Positions 50,930-63,128 of a stretch of DNA of 64,000 nucleotides are shown here, piece after piece. A model generated the notes under the pieces. The model saw only the letters and a list, made by a program, of their open reading frames with translations. It searched no databases and was not told the DNA's origin. Within the stretch, counting starts at the first letter, position 1. Each line of letters begins with the position of its first letter. Position numbers and translations under genes: made by a program. The DNA is from Posidonia oceanica (lineage: Eukaryota > Streptophyta > Magnoliopsida > Alismatales > Posidoniaceae), in the NCBI GenBank assembly GCA_037176725.1, contig JAZBRS010000074.1:63058001-63122000 (forward strand), written 5' to 3'.

Positions 50930-53900
50930 GAAAGCAGACGTGACTTCGAAAAGGCACGCAAAGGCATTTGTCCCCAAACCAACTGAGGAAATAAGCAGAC
51001 ATGACCTTGAAAAGGCATGCAAAGGCGCTCGTCCTCAAACCCACTGAGGAAACAAGCAGACATGATCTCGAAAGGGCATGCAAAGGCGTTCGTCCTCAAA
51101 CTGACTGAGGAAACAAGCAAACAGGACCTTGAAACGGCATGCAAAGGCGCTCGTCCTCAAATCGACTAAGGAAACAAGCAAACATGACTTTGAAAAGGCA
51201 TGCAAAGGCACTCATCCTCAAACCGACTGAAGAAACAAGCAGACATGACTTCGAAAAGGCATGAAATGGCGCTCATCCTCAAACCCATTGAGGAAACAAG
51301 CAGACATGACTTTGAAAAGGCATGCAAAGGCGCTCGTCCTCAAACCTATGAGAAAACAAGCAAACATGACCTCGAAAGGGCATGCAAAGGGCTCGTCCTC
51401 AAACCGACTGAGGAAACAAGTAGACATGACCTCGAAAGGGCATGCAAAGGGCTCATCCTCAAACAGACTGAGAAAATAAGCAGACATGACCTTGAAACGG
51501 CATGCAAAGGGCTTGTCCTCAAACCGACAAAGGAAACAAGCAGACAAGACTTCGAAAAGGCATGCAAAGGTCTCGTCCTCAAACCGACTGAGGAAATAAG
51601 CAGACATGACTTCGAAAAGGCTTGCAAAGGCACTCGTCCTCAAACCCACTGAGGAAACAACCAGACAAGACTTTGAAAAGGCATGCAAAGGTGCTCATCC
51701 TCAAACCTATGACGAAACAAGCAGACATGACCTCGAAAGAGCAAGCAAAGGCACTCGTCCTCAAATCGATTTAGGAAACAAGCAAACATGACCTCGCAGG
51801 GGAATGCAAAGGGCTCGTCCTCAAACCGACTAAGGAAACAAGCAGACATGACTTCGAAAAGGCATGCAAAGGTGCTCGTCCTTAAACCTATGAGGAAACA
51901 AGCAGACATGACTTCGAAAAGGCATGCAAAGGCGCTCGTCCTCAAACCCATTGAGGAAACAAGCAGACATGACTTCGAAAAGGCATGCAAAGGCCCTCGT
52001 CCTCAAACCTATGAGGAAACAAGCATACATGACTTCGAAAGGGCATGCAAAGCCGCTCATCCTCAATCCCAATGAGGAAACAAGCAGACATGACTTCGAA
52101 AAGGCATGCAAAGGGCTCGTCCTCAAACCTATGAGGAAACAAGCAGACATGACTTCGAAAAGGCATGCAAAGCCGCTCGTCCTCAAACCTATGAGGAAAC
52201 AAGTAGACATGACCTCGAAAGGGCAAGCAAAATGGCTCGTCCTCAAACCGATCGAGGAAACAAGTAGACATGACTTCGAAAAGGCATGCAAAGGCGCTCG
52301 TCCTCAAACCTATGCGGAAATAAGCAGACATGACCTCGAAAGGGCATGCCAAGGTGTTTGTCCTCAAACCAACTGAGGAAATAAGCAGACATGACCTCGA
52401 AAGGGCATGCAAAGGGCTCGTCCTCAAACCGACTGAGGAAACAAGTAGACATGACTTCGTAAAGGCATGCAAAGGCACTCTTCCTCAAACCTATGAGGAA
52501 ACAAGCAGACATGACCTCGAAAGGGCATGCAATGGTGCTCGTCCTCAAACCTATGAGGAAACAAGCAGACATGACTTCGAAAAGGCATGCAAAGGGCCCA
52601 TCCTCAAACCGACTGAGGAAACACGCAGACATGACCTCGAAAGGGCATGCAAAGGCGCTCGTCCTCAAACCGACTGAGGAAACAAGCAGACATGACTTCG
52701 AAAAGGCATGCAAAGGTGCTCGTCCTCAAACCTATGAGGAAACAAGCAGACATGACCTCAAAAGGGCATGCAAAGTCGCTCATCCTCAAACCCATTGAGG
52801 AAACAAGCAAACATGACTTCGAAAAGGCAAGCAAAGGGCTCATCCTCAAACTGACTGAGGAAACAAGCAGACATGACTTCGAAAAGGCATGCAGAGGCAC
52901 TTGTCCTCAAACCTATGACGAAACAAGCAGACATGACCTCGAAAGGGCATGCAAAGGCGCTCGTCCTCAAACCGACTGAGGAAATAAGTTGACATGAACA
53001 CGAAAGGACATGCAAAGGGCTCGTCCTCAAACCGATTGAGGAACAAGTAGACATGACTTCGAAAAGGCATGCAAAGGCGCTCATCTTCAAACCTATGAGG
53101 AAACAAGCAGACATGACCACGAAAGGGCATGCAACGGCGCTCATCCTCAAACCTATGAGGAAACAAGCAGACATGACTTCAAAAAGGCATGCAAAGGGCT
53201 CATCCTCAAACCAACTAAGGAAACAAGCGGACATGACCCCGAAAGGGCATGCAAAGGCGCTTGTCGTCAAACCGACTAAGGAAACAAACAGACATGACTT
53301 CAAAAAGGCAAGCAGAGGTGCTCATCCTCAAACCTATGAGGAAACAAGTAGACATGACCTCGAATGGGCATGCATAGGCACTCGTCCTCTAACCCATTGA
53401 GGAAACAAGCAAACATGACTTCGAAAAGGCAAGCAAAGGGCTCGTCCTCAAACCGACTGAGGAAACAAGCAGACATGACTTCGGAAAGGCTTGCAAAGGT
53501 GCTCATCCTCAAATCGACTGAGGAAACAAGCAGACATGACTTCGAAAAGGCATGCATAGGTGCTCGTCCTCAAACCTATGAGGAAACAAGCAGACATTAA
53601 CCCAAATGGACATGCAAAGGCACTCGCCCTCAAACCCATTGAGGAAACAAGCAGACATGACTTTGAAAAGACATGCAAAGGCGCTCGTCCTCAAACCGAC
53701 TGAGGAAACAAGCAGACATGACAACGAAAAGGCATCCAAAGGCGCTCATCCTCAAACGTATGAGGAAACGAGCAGACATGACCTCGAAAGGGCAAGCAAA
53801 GGCTCTCGTCCTCAAACCGACTGGGGAATCAAGCAGACATGACCCCGAAAGGGCATGCAAAGGCGCACGTCCTCAAACCTATGAGGAAACAAGCAAACAT

Positions 53901-54517
53901 GACCTCGAAAGGGCAAGCAAAGGGTTCGTCCTCAAACTGACTGAGGAAACAAGCAGACATGACCTCGAAAAGGCATGCAAAGGGCTTGTCCTCAAACTGA
54001 CTAAGGAAACTAGCGGACATGACTTCGAAAAGGCATGCAAAGGGCTCGTCCTCAAACCGACTGAGGAAACAAGCAGACATGACTTTGAAAAGGCATGCAA
54101 AGGCGCTCGTCCTCAAATCCATTGAGGAAACAAGCAGACATGACTTCGAAAAGGCATGCAAAGGCCCTCGTCCTCAAACCTATGAGGAAACAAGCAGACA
54201 TGACCTCGAAAGGGCATGCAAAGGCACTCGTCCTCAAACCGACTGAGGAAACAAGCAGACATGACCTCGAAAGGGCATGCAATGGGCTCGTCCTCAAACC
54301 GACTGAGGACACAAGTAGACGTGACTTCGAAAAGGCATGCAAAGGCGCTCGTCCTCAAACCTATGAGGAAATAAGCAGACATGACCTCGAAAGGGCATGC
54401 AAAGGCACTCGTCCTCAAACTGACAGAGGAAACAAGCAGACATGACTTCAAAAAGGCATGCAAAGGGCTCATCCTCAAACCGACAGAGGAAACAAGCAGA
54501 CATGACCTCGAAAGGGA
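50930..54517 (-). repeat. 60-bp tandem array in the 3' UTR of element 4 (about 58 copies)
   Basis: Unit landmarks: ACAAGCAGACATGAC, TTCGAAAAGGCATGC or CTCGAAAGGGCATGC, AAAGG, CTCGTCCTCAAAC and a variable ending before GAGGAAAC. Each unit has CCTCA...TGAGG around AACCGAC, AACCTA or AACCCAT. Units are 59-61 bp. Because 60 is a multiple of three, all frames look open; these are not genes. The array is cut at 54520 by element 5. Confidence 0.95.
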
Positions 54518-54520
54518 ATG

Positions 54521-57500
54521 TGTAGCGATCCCGTGGAGCTTCCGCGATCGTCCGTGGACACTACCGGAGCTCGCATGCACCGATCGGAAAAACCAGGTTC
54601 ACTATTAACGGGTGATTCGAGGAGGAAACTCGACTCAAAACACTAAAAACAGAGGCGAAAAGCTAAAGGGAAGAAGAAAAAAGAAAGGAAAGACAAAAGG
54701 GAGTCTCCACCATGTCTATTAAGTCGGGAGACAAGGAAAACCGGAGAAATGCATGAAAAACATGCAAAGCCACACAAGAGGATGCAATACAATGCAAATG
54801 CTATGCAAAGAGGATGTCTCGTGCCAAGGACAAGGGCAAAAGGGTCATTGCGGGCCAGAGAAAGGGTAAGACTCCTGTTACGTGCGGGGAAGGTGTTAGG
54901 CACCTCCGACACGCCCGAGAAGCGGTCTTTCTAGGCTTACGCTCGCTTTTAAGGGGAAATGCATGCTTTGAATGCCTAAGTGCCATGAATGTCTAATTAG
55001 ATGCTCAAATGTGTGCTCTAAGTGTTGGAATGCGTGTAAGGAATTAAACGTGCAATCTAAGTGCTCAACAGCGCTGTCTGTGTTCCGAACCAGGCGGACC
55101 CTGGTTCGTGAGAACTCCAGGCAGTAAGCATCACTGCCCTAATGCGAATGCAAGCGATTAAAACAAAGCACTGGTAAAACCACACAATGCAGGGGCGCGA
55201 CAAGCAAAGGGGAAAGCAAATCCGGGCGAAAAACAAGCGATGCGAACGTGAAAGCAAAACATCAGAAAAGCCACACAATGCAGGGGTATGACAAGCATAG
55301 GGGAAAGCAAATCCAGACGAAAAACAAACGATGCAAACGTGAAAGCAAAACATCGGAAAAGCCACGCAATGCAGGGGTATGACAAGCAAAGGGGAAAGCA
55401 TATCCGGGCGAATAACAAGCAATGCAATCGTAAAAGCAAAACATCGGAAAAGCCACGCAATGCAGGGGTATGACAAGCAAAGGGGAAGATTAGACGACAT
55501 GACGGGCGTCAACCGGGCAGTTAGGGTTGCCAGCCCAGATGCAAAGGAGAGACAAGCGATGTGAGTGTAAAAACAAACACCGAATAAGGTCCACACGATG
55601 CAGGTGTGAAGACCCGCAAAGGGGAAAGAAAGCAAGCGGAGGGATCACCACTATCTTGCAACTGTTTCCCACTAAACCGTCCCATGATGTGTCTCGCACG
55701 CTGCCCAAAGCTCACTATGCAATCAGATCGTGGAAAAGGGGGAAGAAGGTCGCAATCAGTAGTGAATCTGAGGGAAAACTCAACCCAAAGACACTAAGAA
55801 GACGCAAAAAGAGGGAGTAGAGTAGATAGGCAAGAGGAGAAGCTCTAATCTACATGCGCGGAAAACGGGGTGCGAAAACAGTGCATGCAATGCAAGTGAT
55901 ATGCGACAAAGTGCTATGCAGTGGTTCAGAAGGACTTACCTTAGAGATATGAGGCCTGATCTGAGATAATCTTGGTCAGCAGGGAAGTCCGCTCTACCAG
56001 GATGATCCAGGTAGTTTGGTTGCGAAGATCCGACAGTCCGATCGGAAGATATCCAGGCTACAAGGCAGAAGGCCCAAGGGCCAAGGAGAGGAAGGGATCT
56101 AAGTGCAAAAAGTCCCTAGGGGTGTGCAGAACAGGGCCTCCCACATACAAGGGAGCTAAACGTGCTCAAAAGTATGCCAAGATGCTAAGTGCAATGATGT
56201 ATGGGTGCAATGCATGTAAAAGTGCAAGAAAAGGACCTATGTGCAAATAGGGAAAAGTGCAAGGGCTTATGTGCAAAACATGGCAAAAAAGCAGTGCAAA
56301 CATGATATGTGCATGCAGGGGTGCAAGTGCAACAATGGGTAGGGCCAGCAGAGGACAGATGCAACAAAAAATAGGAGGGAAACATGCCATTGGTCAATAA
56401 AGGACCTAAATGCAATTTTCAGAAAACTTATGGGCTAAGATGCAAAAAAAACCAGCAAACAGGCACAAATCCCAAAAAGAAAACCTACAGGGGATCCTCA
56501 TGCAACTTTGGAAAAGCTTGGACAGGAAAAACAAAGCCAAGAAGCATTAAAAAAACCACAAAAGATGGTCCCAAGGACCCATGTGCAATTTTCAGGAAAA
56601 CCAGGACTAAACAGCAAATCCAGAAAGAAAACATGCATGCACAGTCACAGTAATGTTCAAAAACTTGGGTGCAACCTAAGCAGGCTCTAGGTTTGAAAGC
56701 AAAGCCAGAAGAAAACCACATGGAAACCACAAAGCTTTGGAAGGACCTACGTGCAAGCTTTTTTAAAAAGCTAAAGGCCTAACTGCAAGACAAAACAAAG
56801 ACCTGGGGGGCATTTTGAAGCTCAGAAGGACCTGGATGCAAAAAACAAAAGCCTCTAGACCAAACAAAAAGTTTAAAAAGAAAGCAAACATGCCATAGTT
56901 GATGTGCAGAGGACCTAAGTGTGATTAAAATAAAATTCAAGACTAAAATACAAGGCCAAAAAGAAAGCCCAAACCTCCTGTAAAGCAAAAGGAGGACCAA
57001 ACTGCAAATAAGAGAAACCAGTGGACTGAAACGCAAAACCAGAAGAAACCTCACAGACACAGAAACACAAAAAGGGAGGACCTCTGTGCAATAAAAACAA
57101 AACACTGGATCTTACTGCAAAAAGAAAAAGAAAAACATGTACACCTCAGCACAGAGGGACCCAGATGCAAATAAAACAAAGTTAGGGGCTTTTTTGCAGT
57201 TCTAAAAGAGAAAAAAGAATGAAGGATGCATGCTCTGTGGACTTAGATGCAATAAATGAAAACTACAATAGTTTCATGCAATGCAATATGATAAGAAAAG
57301 AAAATTAAAAGAAAAATGAACTGGGGAGGACCAAAATGCAAATAATGGTAAACACAGAGGTCTGGATGCAAATGACCAAAACTACAGCATTCAGAGGGAC
57401 CAGAAAGCAAATAAACAGAGTTGTAGTATTTTTCATTAGTGCAATATAGTTAAATGAGAGATTAAATGAAATATCAACTGTAACAGGATCAAGTTGCAGA

Positions 57501-60212
57501 TAAAATAAGCATGAGGGCTAAGCTGCAAATAAGCCAAAAAGCACATGTTAACTTACACAGCAGAGGACCCAAACGCAAATAGGCAGAAGATCAGGGGTCA
57601 GACAGCAATATGGCATGGATTTAAAACGGAAATAAAACAGCTAACTATATGTAAGCACAGTACTTTAAATAAAGAAAGGACTAACATGTAAATAAAAGAA
57701 ACTAATGTACTTTAATGTAATGCAAATGAAACGAAAGTAAAAAAACTATGCATTGCTACAGTGTCATGCAAGTAAAAAAACCAGAGCAGTGGAGCTCCGC
57801 GCATGCCGGCGTGCTCGTCGAGGAAGAAGAGAGGTCCGGCGACCTCTGGAAGCGCACATAGGCGGCGAAAAGCACATGTGAAGGGCTGATAAGCAAGAGG
57901 AGGTTCAGGCGAACCTCTGGGATGAAGAAGCTACCTGAGGCGCTGTCCAGAGCGGGCTGACGACACGGAGATCATCGGAGCTGCAAGGCAGAGGTGGTGA
58001 GCTCGGCTGGAGCGGTTGCGGAGCTCGGCGAAGGGTCCGACATGCTCCTGGGATCGGCGCGGTGCGTTCTGGACAGTGAGAGAGCGACTGCGCAATGTCG
58101 GGCCCGGAGGTGGTCTCAACTCTGGAAGTGTGGATGCAAAGGGGTCGTCTGGGCGTTCTGGTGCTCTGGAAGTGATGGGGAGGTAGGGGATCGCTCGAGG
58201 GGACTCTCACGAAGCTCAGGGTGCTCTCAGAAGTGGGTGTGGTGGTCTGACGCGTCTGGAATTGCTTCTGGTTTTGTTGGGTGTCCAAGAGTCAAAGTGG
58301 AATCACGGGTTGCTCAGAGCTTGCACGGGCAATTGGAGGTTACTAGGTGCGAGAGGGGACGTGGCTCGAGGTCTGGAGAGGTGGCAGGAGCTTGAGCAAC
58401 GAAGTCGTTGCTCAAATCGAAATTCTGGGCTGTGGCAGTCTCTATGTGAGGGGAGGAGCCCCGACGGTGGTGACGCGGGCTAGAGGAGTTGCTGTGACCG
58501 TTGAGAGGGTGGCATGGTTCGAGGCTGGCCAAGGAAATCTTGGAGGACGTCAGTTGGAGTTAATGGGGGGTGGACTGTGATGAGTGGTGAGCTGTGGTGA
58601 GCTGGAGGTTGGCTATGCTTGGGTGTGAGGTCTGAGGAGTTCTGGGTCTGGTCTGCAGGTGAAGGTTTGGTCCGGGTGAGCTTGGGTTCGGGGTTTAGGT
58701 GCCGGTCTGCAGAGGTTTGGTTTGGGAGAGAGTTGGGTCTACAGAGATGGGTTCTGGAGAGATGATGGTCTGGGTCTGAGGAGAAGTTGGGTTTGGTCTG
58801 CAGGTGAAGGTTTGGGTCTGAGGAGAGTGGTGAGGAATTGGGGTGAGGTTGGGTTCGATCTGTTGCTGGGGAGGTTTGGTTTGCAGAGGATTGGGTGTTG
58901 GTTTTTTGGAGAAGGTCTGGGCAGGAGAGAGGGAAGGAGGGAAAAAAGAGAAGAAGGAGGAGGTCGTGGGCTTGGGCCAGCTGTGGAGAAAAAAAGGAGA
59001 GAAAATAGAGGAGAAGGAGGGAATGGGCTGAGTTGGGCCTACTGAAAAAAGAGAATGAAAGGAAAAGGAGGAAAAAGGAAGAAGAAAAAAGGAGGAGAAA
59101 AATAGGAGGGTTTGATGTGGGTTTTGAGTTGTATTTTTTGGATTTTGAAGTGTGAGTCTTCCTACGGTTTTGGGTTTTCTAAGTTTTTTTTTTTTAGTTG
59201 TCTTCCTAGGGTTTAAGTGATTTTCTAGGCTTGGTCTTTTGTTTTTTTGTTTGTTTCAATGGCTTTTCCTAATTTTTTGATTGTTTTTCTTTCAGGATTT
59301 TCTTTTAATTGTTTTTAAGGTTTTGAATTGTTTTTTAATTTGATTAATTGTTTTCTTGTTAAGTTTTTTTAATTGTTTTTGAAGGATGGTTTTTCTTGGT
59401 TTTTTTAGTTAAGTATTTTCTAGGATTTTTGTTTTGATTTTTTTTCTAAGCTTTGTTTTGATTATTTTCTAGGTTTGTTACTTAGGTTTTTTAATTAGGA
59501 TTTTCTTGGTTTTTTTTTATTAAGTTTTGATGTGGTTTTCTTGATTAGGGTTTAGGTTTAGGGTTTTGAATGGGATTTAGGGTTTTGGGCTTAATGTGGG
59601 GAAAGGAAAAGAAAGAAAGAAAGAAAGAAGGAAAGAAAGAAAGAAAGGAAGGGAAGAAAAAGAAATTAAAGATCAAACAATATGGGATAAAATAAAATAA
59701 AATAAAATAAGGATAAAATGAAGGGAAGATAGGAGAATGGAGTGGGCTCATTGGAGAGCAAGAAAAGAGGAAAGAGAGAGAGGAAAAGAAGGAGAAAGAG
59801 AAGGAGGATAAGGAGGAGAGAGAAAAGAATAATCAGGAGAGAGAAAAAGGATGATCAGGAGAGAGAAAAGGATAATCAGAAGAGAAAGAGGGTGAAAGGC
59901 TTGGGTTTGGATGGGGTTTTGTGTGTGTGTGACCTAGGGTTTCTAGGGTTTGACCTAGGGTTTGGTATAGGGTTTTCTAAGGTTTAGAATGGGATTTTTT
60001 GAGGGGTTTTTGGAAGGTTTAGGGTTTAGGGTTTTGAGAGGGTTTGGGTTTGGTTTGATGGTTTGGTTTAGGGATTAATATTGGTTTTGGAAAGGGATGT
60101 AGGTTTAGGATTAAAGGAGAGTGAGCTTCCAGACATCAGAATCAGCTTCAAGAGTGCTTCCAGAGTGTCTCCAGCCAGCTGTGACCCCTTGGCTGAAATG
60201 GGGTGTCTACAG
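54521..60212 (-). repeat. 3' LTR of element 5 (5692 bp, minus strand)
   Basis: On the minus strand it starts TGTAGACACCCC at 60212 after the PPT and ends GGGATCGCTACA at 54521. The left flank is the element 4 array, so element 5 inserted there (candidate duplication GAATG). Same family as the solo LTR 31674-39076. Contents from the right: TTAGGGTTT-like motifs (59900-60080), GAGAGAAAAGGATAATCAG modules (59810-59890), a GAAA microsatellite (59608-59660), T-rich DNA (59100-59580), a G-rich part (57780-58960), A-rich DNA (56200-57780), a 91-bp array (55190-55500) and the conserved block (54842-54946). Confidence 0.92.
55190..55500 (-). repeat. 91-bp tandem repeat in the element 5 LTR
   Basis: About 3.5 copies. 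GTGAAAGCAAAACATC and GACAAGCAAAGGGGAAAG recur at a 91-bp spacing. It is the same repeat as 38120-38460 in the solo LTR. Confidence 0.88.
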
Positions 60213-61020
60213 ATGCCTCTCCCTGAGCGAGGTCAAGGGAACCGAGGCCGCTACTCAGGGTTGACAAGACACCCCACAAGAACCGACGAGCGCGAAGTAT
60301 GTGGGCGTGAGTTACTATTCCGATGGATGCGCCAGAAATCATGACCCATCGCCAAAATGCAAATGCGAATGCAGATGCGAATGCAGATGTAAATGCTGAT
60401 GCAGTGATGATATGCTGCTGATGTTAATGTTGATGTTGAACTAATATGCAATTATGCATACTGATACTATGCATGAGGGGATGCCATGCTGATGCATGAT
60501 GATATGCTGCTGATGTTAAAGTTGATGTCGAACCAATATGCAATTATGGTGCGCCGCGCCGAGCTCCGCTAGGGGAGGCCCGAGCGATGCATGCATGCGA
60601 TGCGAAATGCGACCCCGCTGGGGGAAGACATGCGGCGACTGCATGTATGATGCTGATGTTGCTATCTAGCATGCAGTGCTGATGCAATGGATGATGAGTT
60701 GACGGACTCATCACCGGATAGTTAGGGTTATCAGCCCAGGGAGTTGACGAACTCTTTGCGGGATAGTCGAGGCTATCAACCCAAGGAAAACGATGCCAGA
60801 CAGGGTGACGGGTGTCATCTGGGCAGTTTGGGTTGCCAGCCCAGAGAAGGAAAGGGTAGCTTTTCCTCACCCGAGGAAGCAAGCAGACGACCAGAGCGGC
60901 GCAGGACAAAAGGGGCAAAAATTCCCGCGCGAAAGGAAAGGGGACAGCTTTTCCACTGAGAAAGCAAGTAGGAAAAGGGGACGCACGATAGATGATAGGT
61001 TTCGGACCTATCGACCATAA
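60213..61020 (-). other. PPT and terminal 3' UTR of element 5, rich in stem-loops
   Basis: PPT AGGGAGAGGCATC (minus strand, 60225 down to 60213). An inverted repeat TGGGGTGTC (60200-60208) / GACACCCCA (60268-60276) surrounds it with a 59-nt spacer. 60350-60560 is a GATGCAAATGC/TGATGC-rich stretch. Then a chain of perfect stem-loops: GATGAGT/ACTCATC (60693-60712), GATA/TATC (60717-60732), GAGTT/AACTC (60741-60754), GATAG/CTATC (60762-60777), GGCA/TGCC (60822-60837) and GATAGGT/ACCTATC (60994-61012). Confidence 0.8.
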
Positions 61021-61029
61021 GGGGGGCCA

Positions 61030-62605
61030 GGGATGATAAGTGCAAGCCTTATCAAGACCAGGAAGGGGCTAGGAATGATAGTGCAAGCCATATTAAGACC
61101 AGGAAGGGGCCAGGAATGATAAGTGCAAGCCTTGTCAAGACCAGACCGCCAAGAATGATAGTGCAAGCCCTATCAAGACCAGGAAGAGGCAGGAAGAGGT
61201 CAGGAATGATAAGTGCTAGCCTTATCAAGACCAGACCGCCAGGAATGATAGGTGTAAGCCCTATCAAGACCAGGAAGATACAGGAAGAAGTCAGGAATGA
61301 TAAGTGCAAGCCTTATCAAGACCGGACCGCCAAGAATGATAGGTGCAAGCCCTATCAAGACCAGGAAGAGACAAGAAGAGGTCAGGAATGATAAGTGCAA
61401 GCCTTATCAAGACCGGACTGCCAGGAATGATAGGTGCAAGCCCTATCAAGACCAGGAAGAGACAGGAAGAGGTCAGGAATGATAAGTGCAAGCCTATCAA
61501 GACCAGACCGCCAGGAATGATAGGTACAAGCCCTATCAAGACCAGGAAGAGACAGGAAGAGGTCAGGAATGATAAGTGCAAGCCTTATCAAGATCGAACC
61601 GCCAGGAATGATAGGTGCAAGCCCTATCAAGACCAGGAAGAGACAAAAAGAGGTCAGGAATGATAAGTGCAAGCCTTATCAAGACCGAACCGCCAGGAAT
61701 GATAGGTGCAAGCCCTATCAAGACCAAGAAGAGACAGGAAGAGGTCAGGAATGATAACTGCAAGCCTTATCAAGACCGGACTGCCAGGAATGATAGGTGC
61801 AAGCCCTATCAAGACCAGGAAGAGACAGGAAGAGGTCAGGAATGATAAGTGCAAGCCTTATCAAGATCGAACCGCCAGGAATGATAGGTGCAAGCCCTAT
61901 CAAGACCAGGAAGAGACAAAAAGAGGTCAGGAATGATAAGTGCAAGCCTTATCAAGACCGAACCGCCAGGAATGATAGGTGCAAGCCCTATCAAGACTAG
62001 GAAGAGACAGGAAGAGGTCAGGAATGATAGGTGCAAGCCCTATCAAGACCAGACCACCAGGAATGATAGGTGCAAGCCCTATCAAGACCAAGAAGAGACA
62101 GGAAGAGGTCAGGAATGATAAGTGCAAGCCTTATCAAGACCGGACCACCAAGAATGATAGGTGCAAGCCCTATCAAGACCAGGAAGAGACAAGAAGAGGT
62201 CAGGAATGATAAGTGCAAGCCTTATCAAGACCGAACCGCCAGGAATGATAGGTGCAAGCCCTATCAAGACCAAGAAGAGACAGGAAGAGGTCAGGAATGA
62301 TAAGTGCAAGCCTTATCAAGACCGGACCGCCAGGAATGATAGGTGCAAGTCCTATCAAGACCAGGAAGAGACAGGAAGAGGTCAGGAATGATAAGTGCAA
62401 GCCTTATCAAGACCGGACCGCCAGGAATGATAGGTGCAAGTCATATCAAGACCAGGAAGAGACAGGAAGAGGTCAGGAATGATAAGTGCAAGCCTTATCA
62501 AGACCAGACCGCCAGGAATGATAGGTGCAAGTCCTATCAAGACCAGGAAGAGACAGGAAGAGGTCAGGAATGATAAGTGCAAGCCTTATCAAGACCAGAC
62601 CAGAA
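61030..62605 (-). repeat. 91-bp tandem array of two alternating stem-loops in element 5
   Basis: About 17 copies of 91 bp, each a 39-bp part with GATAAG-TGCAAGC-CTTATC and a 52-bp part with GATAGG-TGCAAGC-CCTATC followed by AAGACCAGGAAGAGACAGG. Both stems are perfect, with an identical loop. The 76-residue frames repeated along the array are by-products. Confidence 0.95.
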
Positions 62606-63128
62606 GAAAAGGATGCAAGGAGAGATGCGATACCATTGGGCAACAAAAAAAGATGCCCCTGGTATCAGGGATGATACCAGGGGACAACCGAAGCTCCCTT
62701 TGCATCGAAAAGCGATAGACTAAGCTGACATGCTTGTCAAACGAGTAGTTAGGGCTACCAGCCCGGTGAAGACCCAGCCGGGAGCACTTGGTGGCTTTGT
62801 CTGTGTTGACGGTGCTGGTCAGCAAAGATTCTGGCATCCAAGTGAAACGCAGGGTCTTCTTGTAGATTCCCTTGGTGCTGATTGTGTTGGTAGTTGCTTC
62901 TGAGCTGTCAGGTTCTGATAGTGCCCTTCTCATGACTCCGAGGGGCTGAAGAAATATGCTGAAGATATGATTGTAAGACCATGTATGCACCGTGTTATGG
63001 AAGCCAAATCAAACACACAAGCACATGGTACAAAACACCCTTGCATTAACAAAGTCTTGATTACACGCCTGTAATAGGCAAAACAGAGTACAGCAAGACT
63101 CAAAAAGGGATATGTAGATGTAGACGCC
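62606..63128 (-). other. 3' UTR of element 5 next to the extra gene
   Basis: Perfect 11-bp inverted repeat CCCCTGGTATC (62656-62666) / GATACCAGGGG (62673-62683), as in element 1 at 15342. Further stems: TGACA-TGCT-TGTCA (62726-62739) and GTAG-TTAGGG-CTAC (62745-62758). 62770-63128 shows no gene. Confidence 0.7.

Noticed and set aside
50649..54608. Many ORFs of 60-190 codons on both strands (repeats of KQADMTSKRHAK or FEVMSACFL)
   Set aside because: They are by-products of a 60-bp tandem repeat whose length is a multiple of three; no start context, no known domain, open in several frames at once.
61116..62718. Overlapping 66- to 106-residue ORFs repeated every 91 bp
   Set aside because: Tandem repeat artefacts within a 3' UTR array.
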